This document shows, piece after piece, positions 52,772 to 61,187 of a stretch of DNA of 64,000 nt. Both the position numbers and the translations under genes were made by a program. The stretch is from Lachnospiraceae bacterium. Lineage in GTDB: Bacteria; Bacillota; Clostridia; Lachnospirales; Lachnospiraceae. The stretch lies in the NCBI GenBank assembly GCA_021202465.1, contig JAJQCZ010000035.1, forward strand, positions 102,447 to 166,446. Direction: 5' to 3'. Under the pieces are notes generated by a model. It was not told the origin of the DNA. It worked only from the letters and a program-made list of their open reading frames with translations, and ran no database searches. Within the stretch, counting starts at the first letter, position 1, and each line of letters starts with the position of its first letter.

Positions 52772-53410
52772 TCACTCCAGTACCTTTTTCAGATCGGAGA
52801 ACCGCTCCAGCTTCCAGCGCACCTGCGGATGCGTCGCGGCCTCGCCGATGCCCGCGCCGTCAAAACCGCCGGCCACCGCCGCGTCGATGCCCGCCAGGGC
52901 GTCCTCCACGACCAGGCAGTCCGCCGGGTCGAGTCCGAGGAACTCTGCCCCCTTTAAGAACACCTCGGGATCAGGCTTGGAGTGAGAGATGTTGGTCCCG
53001 TCGCTGATGGCGTCAAAATAGTCTCCCAGACCGATGCATCCGAGAATGCGTTTCGCGTTCTTGCTGGAGGAACCGATGGCCAGCTTCGCTCCGGCCGCCC
53101 GCAGCGCGTCGAGTGTCTCCTTCACCTCGGGAGAGAGGTCCGCCGGCGACATCTGCTTTAACATCTCGATATACATCCCGTTCTTCTTCTCAGCCATCGC
53201 CACCTTTTCTTCCTGGGTATAGGTCTTCTCACTCTTCTCCAGGATAATATCCATGCAGGCCATCCGGCTCACACCGCGCAGACGGTTATTGATGGTCTCA
53301 TCAAAATACACGCCGATCTCGTCGGCCAGCGCCTTCCACGCCTGGTAGTGATACTGATCGGTAAAGCAGATCACCCCGTCCAGATCAAAAATGATTCCCT
53401 TGTATCGCAT
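52772..53410 (-). CDS. pgmB: Beta-phosphoglucomutase (HAD superfamily)
   Basis: The product of 212 residues converts beta-glucose 1-phosphate to glucose 6-phosphate. The HAD nucleophile box 'IIFDLDGVICFTDQYHYQAW' (Asp9, Asp11), 'RLRGVSRMACMDIIL' cap loop, 'AIGSSSKNAKRIL' and 'VVEDALAGIDAAVAGGF' all match. ATG 53410 matches family starts; a GTG at 53416 and an ATG at 53434 are in frame, and AAAGGA at about 53422-53428 would suit the GTG. It is last in the leftward saccharide operon, downstream of two GH65 phosphorylases that make its substrate. Confidence 0.93.
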   Translation of the reverse strand: MRYKGIIFDLDGVICFTDQYHYQAWKALADEIGVYFDETINNRLRGVSRMACMDIILEKSEKTYTQEEKVAMAEKKNGMYIEMLKQMSPADLSPEVKETLDALRAAGAKLAIGSSSKNAKRILGCIGLGDYFDAISDGTNISHSKPDPEVFLKGAEFLGLDPADCLVVEDALAGIDAAVAGGFDGAGIGEAATHPQVRWKLERFSDLKKVLE

Positions 53411-53456
53411 TTCCACTGTATTTTCCTTTCGCATATTCTTGCCGTCCTCTTAATAG

Positions 53457-53488
53457 ACGGGTATGTCCGCGTCCGCGGACATACCCGT
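53457..53488. repeat. Perfect 15-bp inverted repeat between GH3 and pgmB
   Basis: ACGGGTATGTCCGCG (53457-53471) is the exact complement of 53474-53488 with a 2-base spacer. There is no T-tract on either side, so it is more likely an mRNA-processing or stabilising hairpin, or a protein-binding palindrome, than a terminator. Confidence 0.6.
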
Positions 53489-53568
53489 ATATCTCTCATT
53501 CGTTCCGACGACAACGGCATTTTATTACTGCTCCCCGGATTTGTCAACACGCTGCCGCAAAGAAATTT

Positions 53569-56397
53569 TTATCCCATGGCGCCCGCGAGGATCGCCTGAA
53601 TTTCCTCCTCTTTGGACTCTGCCAGTGAGATCTTGCAGCGATCGATCACAATCCCGCTCTGCCCGAAATACAGCTTGAGATAGAAGTTCCCCATGAAGGC
53701 AGGAGCCAGCATAAAGTCAAAGGTTTTTTCACAGGTATCCTCTCCGGTCAGGCTGACCATGCCGACCAGGTTCTTCTCCTGAAAGACGGAGAGCGAAGCC
53801 TGTGCGAGAGAGCTGTTCATCTGCGCATGGCAGGTGAGAGAAAGCCGATATACGCCTCTCTCCCGGGTAAAGACCTGAAAGAGATTAGTCGTCCCCTTTT
53901 CGGCAGCGATCTGCGCAAGCTGTATCTCATATGTCTCTCCGGTGATATCCACAGTCTGCACATTTGCCAGGTCCTTCTCTTCGTCTGACAGGCATTCCTG
54001 CAGCCTGCGATCGAGCTCACTCTCCACTCCCAGAAATCGGTCAAAGACCGGGAGGTGCAGCAGCGTCCGGCAGAGATTCGCCGCATTGCGCTGCATTTCC
54101 CCGCGGGTCACAATGCCCTGAGCCAGTCCTTCCTGAGAGAAATCGCCCGCGGAGTTCGCCGCCGCGTCGGTCACGACCATATACAGATCGTTCTGCGCCC
54201 GCGCGATCTGCGGTGTATTGCGGGCGTCGCCCGGCTCCCCCTCCTCGTTGGCCTTCGCCCACCAGTCCGTCATCACGATGCCGTCAAAGCCCCACTCGCC
54301 GCGCAGAATCGTCGTGAACAGGTCGTAATTGCCCGCCGTGTAGATGCCGTTGAGCGGATTGTAGCTGCTCATCACGCAGGTTGCGCCGTCCTCCTTGACC
54401 GCGATCTCAAAGCCCTTCAGGTAGATTTCCCGCAGGGCGCGCTCGGAGACCGCCGCATCGACAAAGTTCCGGCGGTATTCCTGATTGTTGCAGGCCAGAT
54501 GCTTGATCGTCCCGGTCACACCATACGTGTGCATGCCCCGCAGCTGCGCCGCCGCCATCTTTCCGGAGAGCAGCGGATCCTCTGAGAAATATTCGAAATT
54601 GCGGCCGTTTAAGGGGTTGCGGTGAATGTTCATTCCCGGCCCGAGCAGGACGTCGATCCGGTTCTTGCGCAGCTCCAGGCCTTCCCATTCATACATTTCA
54701 CGGATCAACGCGTCGTTGAAGGTACAGGCCATGCAGGTACCGTTCGGCATGGCGAAGGCTTCTGTGCCGCAGTCCATGCGGATCCCGCTCGGCCCGTCCG
54801 AGCAGCAGCCGACAGGGAGGCCGAAGGAGCTCAGCTGCTCCGTCACGCCGCCGAAAGCACCGCCCGTTCCCGGTGTGACTTTGGGTGAATTCATGCCCTC
54901 GCCCCTCTGCATCGCGCAGAGGTCCTCCTCTGTCAGCTGCGCCAGGAAGGACTCCATCGAAGTATTCCCGTCACGCACATCCGCGAGCCGGATTCCCCGC
55001 TCTCCGGTGTACGGGATTTCCTGCGGAAGGCGATCCTTTCTGCGCGTCAGTGGTTCCACGGTGCGTAACGGCGCCGCTTCCCAGTGAACCTCTTTCAATT
55101 CTGTCCCGGGCAGAGAAGCAGGATGCATCCTCTCAAAGGCCGTCACCGGCGCCAGCGCTTCCTCCCGCTGTTCGATCACGCAGAGCTCCGCAACCGTCAC
55201 ACGGCCGGCCTCCTCCGCGCGCCGCACATCACGGCCCGCGTAAAAGACATAGTCCCCCGGCTCCAGCACATAGGCGGATTTATACCCGGTGACGCCCGCG
55301 TCATCGTACGAGGCGATATCATACCAGTCGAAGGTGATCTGAATCCGTTCGCTCTCTCCCGGACGAAGGACCGCCGTCTTCGCATAGCCGCAGAGGCTGC
55401 GCACAGGCTGCCCCAGCTCTCCCTGCGGTTTTTTTACATAGACCTGCACGACCTCTTTCCCAGGGACAGCGCCCGTATTGGTCACCTGCACGGAGACAGT
55501 GACCTTCCCGTCCCTCGCGGCGGGTTCACAGACAGTCTCCATATTCTCCAGGGCGAACTCCGTATAAGACAGGCCGAAGCCGAACGGGTACAGCACCCGT
55601 TCCGGATGAAATGTCTCAAAATACCGGTAGCCGACATAGATATCTTCCTGATAGAGGTTCCTGTCCGGATCACCATAGTTTACCGTGGACGGATAATCCG
55701 CGATGTCCCGCGCGACCGTGTCTGACAATCTGCCGCAGGGATTCACGGTTCCCTCCAGCACATCCAGAACGCCGTACCCGCCCTCCTGGCCGCCCTGCCA
55801 GACATAGAGAATGGCCGCCGGGTCGTATTTCTCCATCCATTTCATGTCAATCAGATTGCCCACATTTAAGAGTACGATCGTTCTCTCAAACGCCTGACAG
55901 ACCTTCCGCAGCATCTCCTCCTCGGCCTCCGTCAGGAGGTAGCTTCCCGCTTCGGCCCGGTTGTCCTGATCCTCTCCCGCCGTGCGGCCGAGAAGGATCA
56001 GCGCCGCATCCGATTCCGCCGCCGCATCAGCGACCAGCGCATCGTCAAGCGGCATCTCTTCCTGATACCAGGGCTCCGTGCCCCAGCCCGTACCGCTGTC
56101 ATATGGGTGCTCCTCCAGCCAGGCGTCGTAGGCCGCACACACCTTCTCGTTCAAAGTAAAATGTCCGCACTCCTGCAGAGCCTCCCGGATACCGGTCACA
56201 CGGCGGACATTGACCATCCCACCCGAGCCGGTTCCGCTCTTATAATAATTGTACTGACTGCGCCCGAAAACAGCCAGGCGCTCTCCCCGCCGCAGCGGAA
56301 GCGCCTGGTTGTCATTTTTCAGGAGGACCGCCCCTTCGGCGGCCACCTGCCGGGCACAGGCCGCGTATTTCTCCAGATCAAAGATCTTCTCGCTCAT
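53569..56397 (-). CDS. Glycoside hydrolase family 3 with permuted domain order
   Basis: The 942-residue enzyme has its halves exchanged compared with ordinary GH3. The alpha/beta sandwich comes first ('VAAEGAVLLKNDNQALPLRR' at about 18-37), then a fibronectin-III-like domain ('TNTGAVPGKEVVQVYVKKPQ'). The catalytic barrel comes last ('GPGMNIHRNPLNGRNFEYFS', 'GTIKHLACNNQEYRRNFVDA'), with the nucleophile Asp711 in 'DGIVMTDWW'. A C-terminal beta-rich extension of about 150 residues follows. Permuted GH3 enzymes are known from rumen and gut Firmicutes and are often beta-glucosidases. There is no signal peptide, so it acts on imported oligosaccharides. It lies 72 bases after the GH65 gene. Confidence 0.92.
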   Translation of the reverse strand: MSEKIFDLEKYAACARQVAAEGAVLLKNDNQALPLRRGERLAVFGRSQYNYYKSGTGSGGMVNVRRVTGIREALQECGHFTLNEKVCAAYDAWLEEHPYDSGTGWGTEPWYQEEMPLDDALVADAAAESDAALILLGRTAGEDQDNRAEAGSYLLTEAEEEMLRKVCQAFERTIVLLNVGNLIDMKWMEKYDPAAILYVWQGGQEGGYGVLDVLEGTVNPCGRLSDTVARDIADYPSTVNYGDPDRNLYQEDIYVGYRYFETFHPERVLYPFGFGLSYTEFALENMETVCEPAARDGKVTVSVQVTNTGAVPGKEVVQVYVKKPQGELGQPVRSLCGYAKTAVLRPGESERIQITFDWYDIASYDDAGVTGYKSAYVLEPGDYVFYAGRDVRRAEEAGRVTVAELCVIEQREEALAPVTAFERMHPASLPGTELKEVHWEAAPLRTVEPLTRRKDRLPQEIPYTGERGIRLADVRDGNTSMESFLAQLTEEDLCAMQRGEGMNSPKVTPGTGGAFGGVTEQLSSFGLPVGCCSDGPSGIRMDCGTEAFAMPNGTCMACTFNDALIREMYEWEGLELRKNRIDVLLGPGMNIHRNPLNGRNFEYFSEDPLLSGKMAAAQLRGMHTYGVTGTIKHLACNNQEYRRNFVDAAVSERALREIYLKGFEIAVKEDGATCVMSSYNPLNGIYTAGNYDLFTTILRGEWGFDGIVMTDWWAKANEEGEPGDARNTPQIARAQNDLYMVVTDAAANSAGDFSQEGLAQGIVTRGEMQRNAANLCRTLLHLPVFDRFLGVESELDRRLQECLSDEEKDLANVQTVDITGETYEIQLAQIAAEKGTTNLFQVFTRERGVYRLSLTCHAQMNSSLAQASLSVFQEKNLVGMVSLTGEDTCEKTFDFMLAPAFMGNFYLKLYFGQSGIVIDRCKISLAESKEEEIQAILAGAMG

Positions 56398-56469
56398 ACC
56401 TGTCCTGCCCCTGTATATGTCAGATTCGAAAATTATCCTGTTTCGCCATTTTTCCCTGCACAGCGCGTG

Positions 56470-58827
56470 TCACACCGCAGCCCGCGCCGTCTCTCCGGCG
56501 CGCAGCACGAAGTTCTCCGCGCCGAGCGCCACTGTCAACGCGCCCGCATTCTCCGCGTCCGCTTCGACCGTGATCTCCTCGTTGGTCAGTGTGACCTGAT
56601 AGCCCTGGCCGTGCCAGATGCAGTGGAAGCTGACCTCCTCCCACCAGGGGATGAAGTGCGGCGTGAAGCTCACCCGCGTCTCCTCCATGCGCATCCCGGC
56701 CACGCCGCGCACCACGGCCATCCAGGCGCCGGTGGCGCAGCCGGAGTGCACGCCGTTCTCTGTGCCGCCGTGCATGTTTTTGAGATCCATCTCCGCGGTC
56801 TCCATCAGGTACCCGTAGGTGCTCTCCGGCATATCCATGTCCGCAAAGCAGATGGAATGCACGCAGTAGGACAGCGAGGACGCCGCCTCGCACCGCCCCT
56901 GATAGTAATCCAGGTTGCGGCGGTAGACCTTCTGCGACAGAGGCAGGTTCTGATAGGCGAAGAGCATCAGCACGTCGGGCTGCTTGATGACCTGGCTCTT
57001 GTTGTAGAGCCCGGCCTGCTTCATCTGCGTGTAGCCGCTCTTGCTGCCGCCCTGCACCTCGAGCTCACGGGACAGATCAAAATACCCGTCGAACTGCGGA
57101 ATCATGCCGGTCTTCGAATCGAGCGGCAGATACAGCTTCTCCGCCACCTCCCGAATCCGGAAGGCATCTTCCTCCGTGAAGGCCATCTTCTCCTTCAGCG
57201 CATCAAGGTCCGCCCCGTAGCGCTCCATCAGCTGCAGCGTCCCGGCCAGTACGTGCTGCACACTGTAATTCGTATAAGCATTGTTATCCACATACGGATG
57301 ATGCTCGTCCGTGCCGGTCACCTGAAGAATCTCATAGCGGCTTCGCTCTTCGTTCCAGTTCACCTGGGACACCCAGTAACGGCAGACATCCATCAGGATT
57401 TCCATACCATAGGCTTTGAGGAACTCATCATCCCCGGTGCAGGTGTAATAGTTGAGCACCGAGAGCGCCACGTCGGAGACGCAGTGAATCTGCATGAACG
57501 GATGACGCACATCGATCCATACGGTCTCCTCTCCGGTCACGCCGGTCGTGAAGGGGAATCGCGCCCCCTGATATCCCTCCTGCGCCGCCAGCTCCCGCGC
57601 TTCTTTCAAATGAGAATAGCGGAACAGAATGTTGTTGCGGCTGTACTCCGGCATCGTCTGCTGAAAGACCGGCGCCTGGAAGATTTCCGCGTCCCACCAG
57701 ACAAAATCATTGTAGGTCTCCCCGGTCAGCCCCTTGGCCGAGAAGCTGTGCACATAGTCGTTGCGCGCCAGCGAGAGCAGCGTGTGATAATTGCTGAAAC
57801 GAATCGCGCGGTCGGCGGTCTCATCGCCCGTCACCCGAACCTCCAGCTTCGCCGCCAGCTCCTGATAAATCGCGGCGTGCCGCTCATATTCCTGATCATA
57901 GCTGTCGTCCCCGAAGGCCGCCAGATAGCGGCGCATGCATCCCTGCAGGGAGTCCTCCTGCCGCAGCAGCTCGGAACCGGCAAGAATCTTCCCCTCCTCG
58001 GTGTCCCGGCTGGTCACGGTCGCGGTGAGCTTCTCCAGCGTGCAGACCTGATTCTGCTGCGCCTCAAAGGAAATGCCCTGCGCGAGGAGGCCGTCGCGGT
58101 CGATGTTCTCCCAGCGGGCCTCCGCGCCCCGGAAGGCATGGGAAACGCCGGTGATGGCGTGAAAGCCGTATTTCGGTCCCACGATTTCCTCCTGCCACAG
58201 GGTCTGGCCGCGGAATCCGGCCGCCGCCCGCTTCTGCGGGATCTGTCCGTTGGATTTCGTGCGCAGATCCAGGCCGCTTAATATCCGCACGGTACCGGAA
58301 TAGTTGAGCGGCTCGATGGAGGCGCGCAGACAGTAGACATGGTCGTCCGCGAAGCTCGCGAACCGCTCGAAGGTCAGGCGGCTGCGCTGCCCCCTGCTGT
58401 TCTCCCAGACCACCTCGCGGTGCAGCGTCTCATCGGAGAGATCGAGCCACCGTTTCCAGGAAACGACGGTCCCCTCCCAGGGATAGAAGGTCTCCCCGCC
58501 GATCTCGAAGCGGATCAGCAGCAGGTCAAGCAGATTGATGGCGCGCTCCTGCTTCTCGAACTGCTTCAGGCGCTCCTCCTCGACGTAGTATTTCTTCATA
58601 TACATATTGTCGCACATGGTGAGGCGCACTTCCACCACCTCATCCATGACGCCGCGGACGAGCATCCCCTGGATACCCAGACTGCCGTACTCCTCAAGGC
58701 TGGCGCGGATGCCCATGTAGCCGTTGCCGGTGGTCAGGAGCGTGGCCACGTTCGCCTCATGGAGCAGACTGTATTCCCTCTCCATGAGGATATGATCATT
58801 CTCAAAATTCAGACCCGCGTAGCTCAT
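56470..58827 (-). CDS. GH65 glycoside phosphorylase 1 (divergent GTDEHH motif)
   Basis: The 785-residue inverting alpha-glucoside phosphorylase has an N-terminal beta-sandwich ('LLTTGNGYMGIRASLEEYGS'), an (alpha/alpha)6 barrel ('VWWDAEIFQAPVFQQTMPEY') and a phosphate site in 'GGTENGVHSGCATGAWMAVV'. The general acid is Glu508 in 'VTGTDEHHPYVDNNAYTN', where most relatives have GPDExHE. It releases beta-glucose 1-phosphate from a disaccharide such as kojibiose, nigerose, trehalose or maltose; which one is not readable. Start ATG 58827 overlaps the previous stop as ATGA, with AGGAGAGG upstream. Confidence 0.88.
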   Translation of the reverse strand: MSYAGLNFENDHILMEREYSLLHEANVATLLTTGNGYMGIRASLEEYGSLGIQGMLVRGVMDEVVEVRLTMCDNMYMKKYYVEEERLKQFEKQERAINLLDLLLIRFEIGGETFYPWEGTVVSWKRWLDLSDETLHREVVWENSRGQRSRLTFERFASFADDHVYCLRASIEPLNYSGTVRILSGLDLRTKSNGQIPQKRAAAGFRGQTLWQEEIVGPKYGFHAITGVSHAFRGAEARWENIDRDGLLAQGISFEAQQNQVCTLEKLTATVTSRDTEEGKILAGSELLRQEDSLQGCMRRYLAAFGDDSYDQEYERHAAIYQELAAKLEVRVTGDETADRAIRFSNYHTLLSLARNDYVHSFSAKGLTGETYNDFVWWDAEIFQAPVFQQTMPEYSRNNILFRYSHLKEARELAAQEGYQGARFPFTTGVTGEETVWIDVRHPFMQIHCVSDVALSVLNYYTCTGDDEFLKAYGMEILMDVCRYWVSQVNWNEERSRYEILQVTGTDEHHPYVDNNAYTNYSVQHVLAGTLQLMERYGADLDALKEKMAFTEEDAFRIREVAEKLYLPLDSKTGMIPQFDGYFDLSRELEVQGGSKSGYTQMKQAGLYNKSQVIKQPDVLMLFAYQNLPLSQKVYRRNLDYYQGRCEAASSLSYCVHSICFADMDMPESTYGYLMETAEMDLKNMHGGTENGVHSGCATGAWMAVVRGVAGMRMEETRVSFTPHFIPWWEEVSFHCIWHGQGYQVTLTNEEITVEADAENAGALTVALGAENFVLRAGETARAAV

Positions 58828-61181
58828 TTTCCCTCTCCTTTCCACCGCCCGGCGCGCAGGGGGAAGGCTGCCTTCCCGGTCAGCACGCAGTCCTCTCCGG
58901 CCACCGTTAGGCTCACCGGCGTATCACCCGTGAGATTTTCGATGACAATCTTTTCATCCGTCACCTCCACGGCCAGCTTCTGCCCTTTCCAGAGGACGGT
59001 GTAGGACAGACGGTCCCAGGCCGCCGGAAGCAGCGGGTCGATGCGCAGCTTCCCGCCGAGCATCCGCACGCCGCCGAAGCCGTAGACGACGCACTGCCAG
59101 GTGCCGCCGAAGGAGGCGGCGTGAATTCCCGCATTGGAGGAACTCATGAACGGGCCGAGGTCAATCATCGAGGCCTTCTGATAAAGGTCATAGGCCATCT
59201 CCCGCTCTCCCATATCGCAGGCGAGCACCGCGTGCGTGGAGAGAGACAGCGAGGAGTCGTGAATCGTGCGCTGCTCATAATATTTCCAGGTGGCCGCCTT
59301 GACCTCCGGCGAGAAACGGTCCTCGAGGAGGAAGAACAGCACCAGCACGTCCGCCTGCTTGGAAACCTGAATCTGGTTGATCTGCTCCAGGTTGTAGTCC
59401 CGGGTGATGCCGCCTACATGCTCCTGCTGCTTGTATTTCGTCAGATCAATGTCGCGGCAGCTGAGATAGCGGTCGTCCTGGGGAAGGACGTTCTCCGCTG
59501 TCGGCTGCGGCAGGAAAATATGCGCACAGCCGTCGCGCCAGGCCTCCCTGGCCTCCGCCAGCGACAGCTTCTCCGAGAGCGCCGCGAAAAGCTCCGGCTT
59601 TTCATTCTTCAGGAGCTCATAGTATTCCAGCGCCTTCTCCATGTTCCATTTTGCCATGTAATTCGTAAAGGCGTTGTCATTCACATGCTCGCGGAATTCA
59701 TCGGGTCCCACCACATCGTTGATGTGATAGCAGCCGTCCTCGCCCGCCTCCAGGCGGGAGGCCCAGAAGATTGCCGTATCGAAGATCAGCTCATAGCCGT
59801 ACCGATCCATGAAGTCCTCATCTCCGGCGATCGCCGCGTACTGCCAGGCCCCGAAGGCCACGTCCGAGGTGATGTGCTGCTCGAGGATGCCCGACCACAC
59901 CTTCACGGGCTTCCCAGTCAGGATGTCCACGTCACAGTATTCCGGCGTCACCTCGCCGTCATCGAGCCAGGCGGACTCCCAGGGGAACATGGCGCCCCGA
60001 TAACCGTTGTGGGCTGCCTTGGCATGCGCGCCGGGCAGAGACAGGTAACGGTACTCCTCCAGGCGTCGGGCAATCTCCGGCGCCGTGAAACTGTAATAAG
60101 GAAGCAGGAAAATCTCCGTATCCCAGAAGCAGTGCCCCTTGTAGCCTTCGCCTGAGAGTCCCTTGGCGCCGATGTTCATGCGGTTATCCTGCGCCGGGAC
60201 CATGACGCGCATATGATACTGGGCAAAGCGCACAGCGAACTGATCAAGCCCGGCCTGCGCATTTCCCTCGATGCAGATCGGCGTCCGTCCCCAGACCTCT
60301 GCCTCCCACTGCGCCACGGAATCCGCGAGAATCCCCGCATAGCCCTGCGCTTCCATCGCCCGGCAGGCCGCGAGGCCCGCCTCCTGCAGTTCGGCCGTCG
60401 TGCGGCCCGCCGCGTCAAAGTCGCGGGTCGTATAGACGCTGGAATATTTCTCCAGCGTGAAGCACGCGCCCTGCGGCACCTGCGCCTCGTACCCGGCGAA
60501 GATCTCACGCCGCTCGATATAGACCTGCGCATCCTGCTCCAGGACGCAGTCATTCACCGCGAGCCGGTGCTGCGTCGTATGGACGAAATCAATGCCCGAC
60601 TGCGTCGTCCGCAGGACGAACTGAATCGCCTTCTTGTCGTAGAAGCGCTTATCGCCCTCCGAGAAATGCTGGCTTCCCGTGTTGGTCACCGTGGCGTCGA
60701 TGCCGGAGCGGACGCCAACTGTCACGTCCCCGGAAATCGGCGTGATCTCCACGCGCTGCGCGATCTCATGCAGGTTCTTCAAGGACACGGTCCGATAGGA
60801 AGCGAAGCGGATTCTTTGCCCCGCCGGGGAGGTCCAGACGACGCGGCGCACCAGCTCGCCGGTGCGGATATTGAGCTCCCGCGTATACTCCTCCATCGTC
60901 CCCACTGTCAGGTCAAAGGGCTCTCCGTCGATTGTAAGCTCCATGGCCGTCAGATCTGCGGCGTTCGGAAGCTCCGTCACCTCATTTTCGTCAAATTTAT
61001 TAAATGTCCCCGCCACGAACATGCCCCGCGTCTCCCGCAGGTAACGCTCCTCCGTGGCGCTGCGCAGCCCCAGATAACCATTTCCCAGGCTCATCACGGA
61101 CTCGCACTTGCCCAGCCGCAGCGGATCAAAACAGTCCTCCCGAAGGATCCAGTCGCGGACCCTGCTGTAATCCATTCCCAT
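58824..61181 (-). CDS. GH65 glycoside phosphorylase 2 (canonical GPDE motif)
   Basis: The 785-residue relative of the adjacent gene has 'VMSLGNGYLGLRSATEERYL' near the start, 'CFWDTEIFLLPYYSFTAPEI' in the barrel and the general acid Glu495 in 'VVGPDEFREHVNDNAFTNYM'. 'SSSNAGIHAASFGGTWQCVV' carries the phosphate-binding residues. It resembles kojibiose/maltose-phosphorylase-type enzymes. It starts 6 bases after the GH2 gene and overlaps the next GH65 gene, so the three are translationally linked. The two GH65 copies share length but differ at the catalytic motif, which suggests different substrates. Confidence 0.9.
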   Translation of the reverse strand: MGMDYSRVRDWILREDCFDPLRLGKCESVMSLGNGYLGLRSATEERYLRETRGMFVAGTFNKFDENEVTELPNAADLTAMELTIDGEPFDLTVGTMEEYTRELNIRTGELVRRVVWTSPAGQRIRFASYRTVSLKNLHEIAQRVEITPISGDVTVGVRSGIDATVTNTGSQHFSEGDKRFYDKKAIQFVLRTTQSGIDFVHTTQHRLAVNDCVLEQDAQVYIERREIFAGYEAQVPQGACFTLEKYSSVYTTRDFDAAGRTTAELQEAGLAACRAMEAQGYAGILADSVAQWEAEVWGRTPICIEGNAQAGLDQFAVRFAQYHMRVMVPAQDNRMNIGAKGLSGEGYKGHCFWDTEIFLLPYYSFTAPEIARRLEEYRYLSLPGAHAKAAHNGYRGAMFPWESAWLDDGEVTPEYCDVDILTGKPVKVWSGILEQHITSDVAFGAWQYAAIAGDEDFMDRYGYELIFDTAIFWASRLEAGEDGCYHINDVVGPDEFREHVNDNAFTNYMAKWNMEKALEYYELLKNEKPELFAALSEKLSLAEAREAWRDGCAHIFLPQPTAENVLPQDDRYLSCRDIDLTKYKQQEHVGGITRDYNLEQINQIQVSKQADVLVLFFLLEDRFSPEVKAATWKYYEQRTIHDSSLSLSTHAVLACDMGEREMAYDLYQKASMIDLGPFMSSSNAGIHAASFGGTWQCVVYGFGGVRMLGGKLRIDPLLPAAWDRLSYTVLWKGQKLAVEVTDEKIVIENLTGDTPVSLTVAGEDCVLTGKAAFPLRAGRWKGEGK

Positions 61182-61187
61182 GTCTCT

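Noticed and set aside
56107..58281. A 724-codon plus-strand frame opposite GH3/GH65
   Set aside because: It has the same antisense-shadow character, and the composition is dominated by Arg, Leu and His.
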